NCBI GenBank assembly: GCA_963971225.1
Contig: OZ020269.1
Coordinates: 89,982,783 to 90,046,782 of the forward strand
From: Melieria omissa
Lineage: Eukaryota > Arthropoda > Insecta > Diptera > Ulidiidae
DNA length: 64,000 bases
Direction of reading: 5' to 3'
Positions 44,441 to 55,793 of this stretch are shown here, piece by piece. Every line of letters begins with the position of its first letter. Position 1 is the stretch's first letter. A program made the translations under genes and the position numbers. The notes beneath the pieces are model-generated. The model saw only the letters and a list, made by a program, of their open reading frames with translations. It did not search any database and was not told the origin of the DNA.

Positions 44441-44790
44441 CCACAACATCGGTTAACGGTTTCAAGATGGCCCAAACTTCGATCCGGAAAACCTAGCAGT
44501 AATAATGAAGTTTGGCTTCATCGATTTCCATAAAAGATACGCATGGACCAGGACTTCATCTGATTCATTTCCCAATTGTAGATGAAGGATTAACGCCTAA
44601 TTGCAATGGCAATCATTATGAAATTGTTTTAAGCAATTTTAACAAATGTCCAGTTGGATATTTAAATTAATTGGTCAAATAGCTATAAAATGCAACTAAC
44701 AAAATTTAAAAGTTTTAATTTCTTTTTCTCTCTTTCTATTGTAATAATTATTGTGATTGACTCATTATGTATATGAATCACATAATATAT
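44441..44790. other. Spacer, nothing recognised
   Basis: AT-leaning sequence between the MITE and the large GC-rich island; no element ends found. Confidence 0.4.
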
Positions 44791-47590
44791 ATATTTTGTT
44801 GTACTTACCATAATAACGCCGATCGGGAGATGCAAGCACGTCTATTTTGCTTTTTATTGCCCCACTACCACAAAGAGAAGCGGCACATAAGGATACCGAA
44901 AACTGTCACTGTCACTGGCGCCACGAGCAGAGCACAAAAACTTTGGTGCACGCTTTCAGTAACGCACTGCACTGACAGGCAGCTGACGGCCGGCGCTGAC
45001 AGTTGACAGCCGAGTGAATGATGGGCGTGTGTGGTGGCCAATGATAAGGAAACCGCTAACGACGCACGACGACTGGAAAACGCGTGAAGCTATCGATTAT
45101 AGCAACGCACACGGCACGTCGAAGTTCACAAGCACCCAAGCGGACAACAATGCGGCAATGACATTTCAATTGCTTAGAGTCGAAAACGTCGCCGCTGTGG
45201 CTACAACAATGACGGCGTTGTTAGCGAATTGTTAACAAACGCTGCTAACGTTTTGGTGTGGGAGCGCGCGAATGCGGATAAATTGGATTTTGGGTTATTT
45301 TGGATTATTTATTGTTGTTGTTGTTTGGCTAGTCGCTACCACTGCTGCTGCTGTTGCTGCCGCTAGTGGTGGTGTTTTGTTTTGTTTGTGTTTTTGTAGT
45401 TGTTGTTGAATATTTGTGTGCTGCTTTTGATGACACAGTGAAACAGCTGCAGCTGCTCGCCGTTCGTCACACGTAAATAGCGCGCGGCGAGTGTGGCGAA
45501 CGCGTTCGTCGATAAGTTGCCGCTGCCACCGTCAGCGTTGCTGCTCGAAATGTTTTTGTTTTCTTTGTTGTTTTTGTTTAGTTGGGACGCGCGTACTTGC
45601 GCCAAACCGTAACACGTGCAAATTTTTTGTGTTGTTCTGTTGTTTCGCCGACTGTCTGTTTTGGCGGCTATTGACTCTTTTTGTGTACCTTTTTGTTGTT
45701 TGTGTCTTCTTTTGCTGTGTAGACGTTGATTTTTAGTTGCGTGCGACAAGTTGTACTTGTTGTTATTGTAATGTTGCCGCAACTGTTTTTTGTTGACCAC
45801 TTTTGTTTGTTATTGAATTGAATTTAGTTTTGTTTCATTTTTTTCTCATTTGTTTGTTGTTGCGCGCACAGTTTTCCGTTTTATTGAACTTTTTGCTATT
45901 TTCTGCTGGCTATTGTTGTTGTTTGATGAGTGTACAGTGTTTGGATTTTGTTTTGTTTGCTTTGAACAATCGAAACAGCTGCAGCGCACTCGGCGTCAGT
46001 ATTGGCCGCAATCGCTGCTTCCTCTTGTTAGTTGCTATGCAGAAAAAACGAACACTTTCTGCAGTCACTGCACTTTTGCCACTGTCCCAGCAACTTCTGA
46101 AGTTGCTGCAGTTTGTCAGCGAACGTCTGCCGCGCCTCGATTGTGTACAAAAGACTCAACACACAAACTGGCCGCTTAAAGTTTTCTTACACGCACACAA
46201 TTTTCGCTTCCTGTAGTCTCGACCACTTTTTAATTGTTCAGTCACTTAAAACCAGACACACTGGCATCGCAGCGCTGCCGAACGCAACCGACACACAGCT
46301 TCTCCGCTACCACACAACCGGCACCAACGACTTTTCCGATGGCACTGGCCGCAACGTCGGCCCCAGCGACTACAGCAACCAGCAGTTGTGCGCTACGGAA
46401 TTTTCTTTGCTGGCTCTTTCGCCGCGCTGCTGCCGTGTTTTGACTTTGCAAACGCAAAACTCAAATGCAAACACAAACGCGAAAAACTACAATCGTGGCT
46501 CGGCAGTTGCTTTGGCAATTCACCTCTTGACCGGATATATTCTTCCGCTGCGTACGTCTGCAACGTTCGACGGCGAAAATGCGTTTGTGCTGTGCGTTTC
46601 GCCGGCCGCACGCAATTGCGATCCTGCAGCAGGCTGCAGCGTCTCGGTTCGGCCGCCGCTGCTGAAATCAGCATTCTCGTGCGCACGACTCGCTCTCCAG
46701 CGCAGCAATTCGCCTCTCACTCACTCACTCTGTCTCTCGCTTTGGGGTTTTCTGTTGTTGCTGTATGACGCACGCGCAATGTGGCAAATTGTCTGCGTCT
46801 GCCAGCAGCAAAACAGCTGTTCCCGTTCATCTGCTGCCACCACCACCAACGCCAACCAACGCCGACACCGGGCTTTCCTGCCTTCAATCGCCCAGCCTCG
46901 TCATCGTGTGTGCCGCGGCCGTCGTCGTCGACGCCGATGACGAACGCTGTTAACAGGCGTGTTTTCGGAATGTGGTGCTTGTTGTTGTTTTGTTGTTGGT
47001 GTCACTGCTGGCAGCAACAGCAGGCGCAATTCCTTGGTGCCTTGTGTCCTTTGCTGCTTGCGCGTCCTGCAGCCGCAAACCAGCACACACACATACAACA
47101 CATCGAATATGACAGCAGCAGTTGCCGCACATAGCAGGCAGCCGGTGTTTTCGTTTCGTTTGGCGTTTTTCTTCTGGTTCAATTTTGTTGTTGTTTTTTT
47201 TTTGCTCAAACAGTTGTTGTTTGTGTGCGCGCGTATGAGTGTGTTTACGCTGCTGCTGGGATATGAAACCATCAGCTGCTGTTGTCATTAAAAGATGCCC
47301 CAACCAGCAGCACATTCCGGCAACACATGCACTCAGCCAGCCAGCACACTCGGCACAGTGGACACAAAAAGTTCTGCCGTTGTATAACAGCGAGAAGAAT
47401 GTCGGATGTGAAGCGTGGAATTCGCTTGTCGCAAATGTCAAGCGGCGTGTTGCGTCAGTTAGACGAGGTGTGGGCGTTATCGTGTCAACAAACGGGGCTC
47501 GATTGCAGTGCCTACGACGTTATACAACGAACAGCCGAAGGAACTGGAAGGAATAGAATCGGCGATGATACGGCGACGTAATTAATTAAT
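44791..47590. other. Largest GC-rich, stop-poor island (~2.8 kb)
   Basis: G+C is clearly higher than in the surroundings, with opa-type runs (TTGTTGTTGTTG at 45312-45324, CTGCTGCTGTTGCTGCC near 45346), a CTCACTCACTCACTCTGTC patch near 46717 (GAGA-type on the other strand), and CpG-rich stretches at 46500-46940. Long frames overlap in up to five registers; the longest (46113-46940 plus, 275 codons) has no recognisable domain and ends in poly-Arg from a GTCGTCGTCGACG run. This pattern suits a promoter/5' untranslated exon region of a host gene better than a coding exon. No transcript evidence can be derived here. Confidence 0.4.
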
Positions 47591-47800
47591 GGGAAATATT
47601 TAAGTGTGTAAATGATGCATCAATGGAATCTCCAATGCGTAAAACAGCCTTCAAGGTAGAGAAACAAATTGATGTGATATCAGGGAATAAGATTTTAACT
47701 AATGCGATAATTTTTTCTTGATAGTCAAAGACCATGAGACTGCTCCAAGGATTGCTTGTTTAGGGTTGTCATTGCCTTCTTAATAAACTGGGTAGTCGTA
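47591..47800. other. Spacer, nothing recognised
   Basis: AT-leaning sequence leading into the tandem array. Confidence 0.35.
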
Positions 47801-48385
47801 ATACCATAGAATTACACTGCTATACCAAAAGAGGCACAATGAGCCCAATGTTAGACCCCAAACCTTTCTGTAGACTACCCAGAGGACACATACAAGATGG
47901 GGTAAGGAAGTGAATTGACTTACAAAAGAGTCCCCATGCGTGTACGGTTTGGCTACGAACCATTCTGTATACTTCTCAGAGAATACATACAAGATGGGCT
48001 AAGAAAGTGGATCGACTTACAAAAGAGTCCCCATGTGTGCACGGTTGGGCCCTGAACCATTCTGTGGACTACCCAGAGGACACGTACAAGAATGGCTAAG
48101 GAAGTGGACCGACTTACCACAAGAGTCACCTGCAAGGCCCCGAACCATTCTGTGGTCATCTCAGAGAACACATACAAGGATGGTTAAAAAAGTGAACCGA
48201 CTTACTAAAATAGTCATCTGCTGGGCCGCGAACTATTCTGTGGACATCTCAAAGAACACATACAAGAATGGCTAAGGATGTGGACCACCTTTGGACTTAA
48301 CAAAAGAGTCACCATGCGTAGACTGTTAGGCCCCGAACCATTCTGTGGACTTCCCAGAGGACACATACAAGAATGACTATGAAAA
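47800..48385 (+). repeat. Six-unit tandem array, ~88-105-bp period
   Basis: AACCATTCTGTGGACTACCC or variants start at 47861, 47958, 48055, 48143, 48231 and 48336. Each is followed by AGAGGACACATACAAGAATGG, CTAAGGAAGTGGACCGACTTA and (C/A)AAAAGAGTC(A/C)CC. The 48033-48275 plus frame and 47780-48177 minus frames are products of the repeat. Local satellite-like expansion, name unknown. Confidence 0.92.
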
Positions 48386-48492
48386 TCAATGCACCAAAAT
48401 TTTTATGAGCAATTCATTTCACAAGACTACTCCAGGCGAAATGATTCTTAACACCAGACAGAAACTGGTCCGCCACATTCAGTTAAAGAAGC

Positions 48493-48980
48493 AGTGTTGC
48501 CAGATGCCTGAAATGACTTTCTCCTAAATCTTAAAAAAATACTGAAATTTCCTTTGAAAGGTTAAAAGAGTCTCCTTATTTTTTTTTTAATAATTTGCAT
48601 CATTTTAAGATGATGCATCATAAGAAAATAAAAATATTTACATATAATTTTTTTTATTGTAGCCTTTTTTATTTATCTTTAGCTCAACATATAACACATT
48701 AATTAAATAAAAAGTGTCATTTTTGGTGAGATTTGTAAGCTTAAACATTTTTAACACAATACTTTGACTATTAAAACAGTTGCTAAAATATGTTTCGTTG
48801 CCAGTGTTCCCAATACATCATACTTCGTTATCCAAAAATCCACTAAGGATCCGAATAATACACCAACGTAAAATATAAATCTCCTAAACTTTCTCCTAAA
48901 GAATTCTTCCTCCTAAAAATTTTCCATAAAGGTCAAAAATCTCCTAAATCTAGGAGAAAATCTCCTGACCTGGCTACACT
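48493..48980. mobile_element. AGTGTTGCCAGA-family MITE, copy B, complete (488 bp)
   Basis: The left end AGTGTTGCCAGATGCCTG and right end GACCTGGCTACACT form imperfect inverted repeats (AGTGTTGCCAG against AGTGTAGCCAG). The internal order matches copy A. At 48639-48640 it carries the TA where copy A holds the pogo element. There is no coding capacity. The ends resemble hAT-type termini, but no clear 8-bp target duplication is visible. Confidence 0.85.
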
Positions 48981-49059
48981 ATAAGGAAGATCATAACTGA
49001 GATGAAGTCAAGGCGACTCTAACAGGCAAATCTGTACAATACAGAGACACCTAAAGAAG

Positions 49060-49625
49060 TTGGGTCTAAGTTAGGTTACGTAAGTTTAGAAAAGAGGGAC
49101 TAAAGGATGACCGCACTTTCACTTGGAGATCTAATACGACCATTATGAGACCAGTCGAATTTGTTGAGGAGTTTCCAAACGTCGTCTACACTCAATTAAT
49201 AAACCAGTTCGGCTTTTTGCTGAAGTTTATCCAGAAACGATTACTCGACTTTCATTGCCAGACTTAGCAGGAACTTAAGACTAGGCAGGAACATAGATCA
49301 GTATCGGCACTCCAGAGATGATCGAAAATATAATAAGCCTCATGTAGAAACATTCGACCTGTCCAAAAGTATAATCTCTATACCCAAACCGTGAAGCAAT
49401 CAATGGGACCACAACCAAAAGGATGATATTTTAAACTGTTTAAATAAGTAGGTCGGATCGAACAATTCTATCAGTAAGTAGCTTTTCCGTCTTCTTTCTG
49501 GTCAACCCCGTTCTACCCCGTTCACTACTGTACCACATAAACAAACCTCCATCTGGCATCGCCAAGGACCCAATAAGGTCTGTGTGGCCTGCGGACCAGC
49601 CAGCACTACCTAACCTAACCTACCC
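49060..49625 (+). mobile_element. Decayed dispersed repeat with CCTAACCTAACC tail
   Basis: TAAGTTAGGTTACGTAAGTT near 49071 opens the segment, and CTACCTAACCTAACCTACCC (49606-49625) closes it. On the minus strand, ATTGGGTCCTTGGCGATGCC near 49560-49580 matches a block of the fragment at 11808-12065. It looks like a SINE/LINE-derived tail, or two back-to-back tails, with the class unresolved. Confidence 0.4.
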
Positions 49626-49799
49626 TGTTCTAACTGAACGGTGACACACTCCGTTTGATTCGTTGATTGGCCAAGCTGAAGTCACCTCAGAGTTGCGAGT
49701 TACGCTCTCTATGCAACCCAGAAAGGTTGTGCTCATGTCCAATCGTAGTACCCGACTCGGACCAAACAGCAAACCAAACAATTCCCGGCTAAACGCCGA

Positions 49800-50345
49800 C
49801 TGCATGCAATTTTTTTAAATATTATTACCTACAATTAACTAAACAAAAATTTATATAAATTTGGCTTAATACACCAACGCAATGCAGACATACATACAAA
49901 CATACATATGCACATATAAATGTTGGGATAAACATATTTACGCCAAATGGCACAAAACTGTTGGCACAAACTTTGCGCCACAATCAGCATAAAAACACAC
50001 CCGGCAGCCCGACGGGCAAACAACACACCAGCCCTGACAGTAGCAACAAAGTAAAACAATAACAACAACAAAAACAAAAGCAGCAACAATAAACACAAAC
50101 AGGCAATGGGCAATGGCAACGCCAGCAGTGGCACAAAAGCAAAACACACAAATTCCAAGTCAGCATCAGGCGGTAAATGATGGAAAACGCCATTAGGTGA
50201 GATTTGCCCATACGAACAACAATTGTGCTGCTGCAACGATAAATGGGCGGCGAAATGGTGTGGCCGAAATTGGGCTTACAAGTAGATGGGAACGGTGGGC
50301 TGTGGGTCGCGGAGCGATGAAATTCAACAGCGTTGATGTGGTTGG
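49800..50345. other. Mixed island with CAA runs
   Basis: ACATACATACAAACATACATAT near 49889, ACAATAACAACAACAAAAAC near 50055 and AGCAGCAACAATAAAC near 50080. Overlapping minus frames (49835-50236 and others) are low-complexity Cys/Leu-rich. No gene. Confidence 0.4.
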
Positions 50346-50890
50346 TGTTGCCACAGTGGGCGAGAATTTTTAAGAAATACAGAACTCATGTATTTTTCCT
50401 TGATTGATTAATCCACTTTTTTTATGAATCCATCAGTTTATTTGATGAATCCATATTAATACCGAAGGATTACTGCTGCTTCATTGCTACAATCATGGCT
50501 TCAGAAATAGTTGCAAAAGAGCAATGGCAGCATTGCTCGGCTAACGAGAGAAGAGCAGCAGCTGAGTGCCTAAGGCCTCGAACACGTGCGACACGACCAC
50601 ATCTGTCAAAGTATGGAACGATTTTACGAGACAAGAATGAAAGTACAGAACGATTTTACGAGACAATAATGACGGTTAAACAACCTTTGAACTATTTTCT
50701 ATTTCGTAAACCACACAACCAAAGCAATTGGCGTCACTGCTTCCAAACAGATTTTGATTTTTTTGGTGTACTTGAAATTTTTAGATATTCAGTTAAAATT
50801 AACTAATTTAAAACAATTATTTATTATTTTACTTAATTTTAAAAATTATTATTAATTATTATAGCTGTTGAATGATAAGATTATAGACGA
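50346..50890. other. Unassigned frame 50495-50806 in AT-leaning sequence
   Basis: A plus frame of 103 codons starts ATGGCTTCAGAAATAGTTGC at 50495 and ends at 50806. It has an internal GAACGATTTTACGAGACAA(G/T)AATGA duplication (near 50616 and 50649). No domain is recognised; the C-terminal third is AT-driven. Not supported as a gene, but the start context is reasonable. Confidence 0.25.
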
Positions 50891-50898
50891 ATGCTTAA

Positions 50899-51137
50899 CA
50901 TTAGAAAGACCATTCCGATCATTTTGACGGTTTTTCATTTTTAAATATTTGTATTTTCTTTAGTATTTCTATCAACTCTTGCTTTGATGACTTTAATGTT
51001 TTTATCGGGTTCTACAATTAGTTCTACAATTAGCGTTTTACAATTACAATTAGGCAAGTTCGATTGTATACTTTTCGAGATATCACCGGATTTAATATGT
51101 AGTCTTTGTAGGTGGAAAACTTGCAGTCTTTCTAGAG
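50899..51137 (+). mobile_element. piggyBac-like MITE, best copy (239 bp, intact TTAA on both sides)
   Basis: TTAA at 50895-50898 and 51138-51141 flank ends CATTAGAAAGACCATTCCG and GCAGTCTTTCTAGAG. The terminal motif CnNTAGAAAGA beside TTAA matches the known pattern of piggyBac ends, which insert at TTAA and excise precisely. The body carries GGTTTTTCATTTTTAAATAT, TATTTCTATCAAC and CTTTTCGAGATATCA, shared with the copies at 5001, 8514 and 54894. Confidence 0.8.
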
Positions 51138-51229
51138 TTAATTGATACTTTTTCAAGAACAAGAACCCAAAAATATTTGGGAGCACAAATGATTGATGCT
51201 CCTGTTGCTTTCATTGTAATCAAGTAGTT

Positions 51230-52800
51230 GACATGGCAACGGTTGAAGCCGACGCCGTTTCACTGCCATTTTCAATGCATTCAGCCCATAATTTCAGAAA
51301 GAAACGACCACTCTTCGCTACACTTCCGCCCTATAAATTTTTTCCCAAAATATTTTTAACACACTGCAAATTTGCATCCATCTGGCAACATTGTCACAGC
51401 AGCAAATGGGCCCTGCTTGTGCACAAAAATCCTTGCACGCACCCAAACACAGAAACACACACACAAACAAATGGGCACGCAGAAGGCAAAATGTGCTGGC
51501 TGGCAGAAATGGTGGGAGAGGCGAGCAGCCGCAGCAGCAGTCTGCCAGGCGGCAGTGGCGCCATTTGCTGCTGATGCGGCAAATAAAGCAGACGACGCAG
51601 CAGATGAATTGAAATCACGGCAATTGCCCCAATGCCACTGCTGTTACATACGTGTTGCTGCTGTTGTTGTTGTTGTTATTGCTTTGGTAGAAATGGTGTA
51701 GGTGTGAGCTGTGGCGTTTTGCTGCCGCTGCTGCTGAGTTGCACAAAATTGTGTGGGAAATGTTGGCGAACAAATTGTGATAAGCTGAAAGAGCGACAGA
51801 GGGCAGAATTCCGGCCCGTTTGGGAAAATTGAAAGGCCTGAGAATGCGTGCGGCCCGTTGGGGGCCCACGTCGATGCTGTGTGACATTGCGAAAATGATT
51901 TTGTGCAAATGTTCAATTTGAATGTGACACATGGCTCGCCCCGAGCGAGATGCCGTAAAAAAATGTGTGGTTACGAATTTTTGCGATTTGCTTTGATTCG
52001 CTATTAATTCGCAGCATTTCTTATGGCGCCGAGTGCCCGAAACAGGTGACAATTGGCGTTGTGTGGAAGACCTCAGTGCGGGCACGCGCCTCTTATCGGC
52101 AGCAACAGCGACAGCGCTCACCACTCCCCTGCAATTAAAACCGACACACGCTTAGCTGCTGTCGACTAAGTGGGCGCCGACCGCAGCACGCACACACCTC
52201 GAACAGCAAAGGCCACGCGTCCGCTTAACGTTCTTATCAATGCCGCCAGAATCACCAACCAGCTCAACTCACCTCACCTCGCACCGCACCGCAGCATATC
52301 CACCAGCCGACCGAGGCGTGCCGCGTGTCCTTTGGAGAGCGTCGCTCGGGTTGCGCGAATGTGTGCCAATTGCTGTTTATCTGTCAGCTCGTCTGTTTGC
52401 CTGCTTGTTTGTCTGTCTATCTGCTCGTCGGCATTGCGTTGTCTGTGTCCTGCTCGCTCTGCGCCTTCGACTCGCCTGTTGTCGTTGTCCTGTCGCTCCT
52501 TGCTGTGTTTGCTTGCTGCCGCATTATCGGCTGCGGTGTGTTTCGTGGCGATAAAGATGCTGTTTACTCGGCGCAATTGTTTGGCAGCCTTGTTTGTGTC
52601 AGCGTTTTAATTTTTTCGACATGTCAACAAAAATTTTGTGCATTCGCATGAAGCGGATTTGCGTTGTGCTTCTGCATTTTTCGTCCAAGTGGGATCTTAA
52701 TTTTTGCAATGCTAAAGCAAGTGGAAGATTTGTTGGCTACAATATTCCTCCAACGCTATTCGGTTATAATGACTTGTAGCAACAAAATGTGGAATGTTTC
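51230..52800. other. GC-richer island with CAG/opa-type runs
   Basis: CTGCTGTTGTTGTTGTTGTTATTG near 51658, CAGCCGCAGCAGCAGTC near 51524 and CTGTCTGTC-type patches near 52400. Frames overlap on both strands (51615-52124 minus, 52170-52610 plus, 52274-52576 minus). No domain, start or splice support. Possible host regulatory or 5' untranslated DNA. Confidence 0.4.
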
Positions 52801-52945
52801 AGAAATGTTTACTTTATAAAGAAAATAAATTTATTTTGTAATTTTATTCATTTGTCTAAAAATGCTAACCGGCTATGAAATTTGTTTATGTTTAGTTCAC
52901 AAATAATTATGTAAATAAGGAAAAGAGGCGATATGAGGCCATCTG

Positions 52946-53045
52946 GTGTTGCCAGATAAAGAGATTTGTTCGTAGATTTTGGAAATCTCAGCCTCTTAGA
53001 AGGAACAATGATTTAGGGGAAAGTTCAGGAGACTTAAGTGGATTT
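52946..53045 (-). mobile_element. Terminal fragment of the AGTGTTGCCAGA MITE family
   Basis: GGTGTTGCCAGATAAAGAGATTT, then GTAGATTTTGGAAATCTC and TTAGGGGAAAGTTCAGGAGACTTAAG, corresponds in reverse to the right end of copies A and B. Only ~100 bases remain. Confidence 0.6.
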
Positions 53046-54880
53046 TTGCGAAATTTTTGAGAAGGAGAATCGACAGATAGAGCAGATATGTATATATATA
53101 ACCTAGAACCCATATCGCAAATAATAATAATAATAAAATTGTTATAACCTGAATTGTTTTTACCAAATTTAAAGTTAAAAGGCGGATTGGTTTTAGTTTT
53201 TTAAAGTATACAAACCTTAACCCATTGTTGATCCGTCAGATTTTGATTTAAAAATAAACAAAACCCCTCTTAAATTATTCCTCATTTGAAGTACATAATT
53301 TCACAAAATTTTAAGAAAAATAGACCCATTAAATAAATCACATTCTCAACAAAAACTTTTAACTATTGGTACACCCGTCAAATTTGAAATTTTAAAAAAC
53401 ACTTTTTTCCTATTTTAAGTGTTTTCAGAAAATTGTTACCCTTTCCGACATGAAAATAAACCCGTTCTGTACGAATTATATGGGCTGTAGTCCAATATAT
53501 TGGACATTGTGGCTGAAATGGTTAAGTCAATCGGTGTATTAGTTCTGGTTCTTTCATTGTCCAACCGTAGACAGAGCTTGACCCATTGCTGTCCCCATCA
53601 GATTTTGATGTTTAACAAAAAATGAACAACACCTGTCATATAATTTTTGATTTGGAATATTTTCACAAATATTGAAATCTAATCTAATTTTTGCATAAAA
53701 TCTTAATCTGAAAGCTCCGGTCTTAGCGGAAGTTCGTTTTCTAAAATACACCTATGGTTAAATTTTCATGTTTGTAGCTGCAGCGGTTTGAGTTCAGCGA
53801 TGATGAATCAATCAGTCTGTCGAGACAAACATTTATATATAGATTGAAATTTTCATTCTTAAATGCAGTAAATTTAAGTTATTTGTTAGATTTATGAGAA
53901 AATCATTTCAGGTATGAGGCAACAATGAAGACATCAGCTATACACATTTCTTATAGTATATAACATGTAAATATTTATTTTTTCTAATTTTAATAAAACC
54001 AAAATTTTGTCTACTGTTTACAGTTTTTGAAATGTGATCTAAAGAGGTTAAGTTTGTCCATTTACAAACACTTTTTTTGCCATTCTTATACAATTTTGCA
54101 AGACTTTCCTGTATTTATGATACTTACTGTTCATATACTCAAATCTCTCTGTCTCACTCTAATCATAAGCCTATTTCTTAAATATAACGTTAAACGTTAT
54201 AAACTTTTAAACTTAAACGCTTAAACGTTTTATAATTGTTTTCAGTGGTGTTAAGTGCTTGAGTTCAATTAAACTCGACACTCTGCAACATTGTCCACTG
54301 TCCACTCATCGGGTTCAACATACCCCAAACGACCAACTTTCCGGCAACCAATATTTTGTTGCACAGTTCGCTGACACAATTCCTATAATAATCCATTCCC
54401 AACCAATTGTTCTTGTTGCTTTGTTATAATTCCAATGCTTTTGTTGTTGTTATTGTTATTTTCGTTGTAAACGAATTGGCGCTGTGCGGCGCAGGTGTTT
54501 CTGTCACAATTGCCACAATTCCCCAAGTATGAGCGCAGCACAGCTGCTATTATGTTTTAGGTATTTTATGTTTTATGCTTTTTTATGGTGTTTTTGTTTT
54601 TTTTTTATTTTTTGTTTTTGTGTCGCACCGAAAAAACGCAGCTGCATAAATTCTCATAGAACTATAACTAAGTGAAGTTGAAGCTCCGTAATGAACCGGG
54701 TGCCGTTTTAGTGAAAATTATTACTTCGAAACGTATAAATAACAAAACATCCTGCTTTGAGTAGATAGATATTCCTTTCTCTTGTTTGTTTAATTTTGGA
54801 ATTTTTAGATTTAGGTATTAAAATAGGGAAATTAAATATACAAAAATTTTTATTATTTTTCAATGTGCGAAATGTTGATT
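53046..54880. other. AT-rich sequence, no gene recognised
   Basis: Includes a TAATAATAATAATAA run near 53123 and a CACCCGTCAAATTTGAAATTT-type block. A mixed patch at 54240-54670 has TTGTTGTTGTTATTGTTATT near 54441. Nothing else supportable. Confidence 0.4.
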
Positions 54881-54893
54881 GTTTTGGATTTAA

Positions 54894-55144
54894 CACTAGA
54901 AAGAATGCAAGTTTTCCACCTACAAATACTATATATTTGCTGATATCTCGAAAATTGGATTTGGTTAGTTGTAATTGTAGAATCTTAATTGAAGAACTAA
55001 TTGTAGAACCCGATAAAAAACCCAAGACATCAAAGCAAAAGTTGATACTGAATTGTTGATATTTATAAATGAAAACTCGTCAAAATGACCGCAATGGTCT
55101 TTCAAGTGTTAATCGTCGAAATGACCGCAATGGTCTTTCTAGTG
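54894..55144 (-). mobile_element. piggyBac-like MITE with a duplicated terminal segment
   Basis: TTAA (54890-54893) precedes CACTAGAAAGAATGCAAG. The other end, GGTCTTTCAAGTG, is followed by TTAA (55109-55112), then a second terminal block, TCGTCGAAATGACCGCAATG, GTCTTTCTAGTG and TTAA (55145-55148). The last 36 bases therefore form an extra end-plus-TTAA unit. Confidence 0.8.
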
Positions 55145-55309
55145 TTAATTGTTGAGCACAGTGAGGAATTTTATGAAAATACATAATAATTTGTTTACTA
55201 TAATTTGGTTGATTATAATTCCGTTCATATGATTATTTGCTTTGAAATCTTAATATAAAATATTGTACTTTGTGTTTTTCATAATCTCCGGTTTCAACAT
55301 GGATTTAAA

Positions 55310-55790
55310 AACAGGGATGTTGAATAAATATTACTAAATGTTCAATCAATTATTTTTTTTATACGTATTTTTATACATAAAAAGGGAAAAAACGTTCTTC
55401 TGTTAAAACAAAAACATGTTCGATAACATAATCGATAACAGCTTAATTGAGATGTTAGCTAAATCGAGGTGTGTGAACAGCCAAATAAATAAATATTACT
55501 AAATGTTCAATTAATGTTTTTACATAAGTTTTTTACACATAAAAGAAAAAAACGTTTCTTCTGTTAAAACAAACATATGTTCGATAACATAATCGATAAC
55601 AGGTGTAAACTAAATTGAGGTGTGTGAATGTTCAATAAATGTTTTTACATACGTTTTTTATACATAAAAGAAAAAAACGTTCTTCTGTTAAAACAAAAAC
55701 ATGTTCGATAACATTTCCGATAACAGCTAAATTCAGATGTTAGCTAAATTGAGGTGTGTGAACAGCAAAAGAAATAAATTTTACTGAGAT
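55310..55790 (+). repeat. Three-unit tandem array, 125-160-bp period
   Basis: Units share ATACATAAAAGAAAAAAACGTT, CTTCTGTTAAAACAAA, ACATGTTCGATAACATAATCGATAACAG and AATTGAGGTGTGTGAA. The CGTT(T)CTTC block falls at 55393, 55553 and 55678. The AATCGATAACA motif is repeated within each unit. The mariner at 55794 inserted at its right edge. Confidence 0.9.
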
Positions 55791-55793
55791 CTA

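Noticed and set aside
46113..46940. 275-codon plus frame, the longest outside the transposons and the AGT array
   Set aside because: Frames of 60-126 codons are open in other registers over the same bases, the translation has no domain, and the poly-Arg end comes from a GTCGTCGTCGACG run. Composition explains it.
48033..48275. 80-codon frame with a repeated EPFCGLPRGH-like motif
   Set aside because: The motif repeats because the frame crosses the ~95-bp tandem array; the minus strand is open as well.
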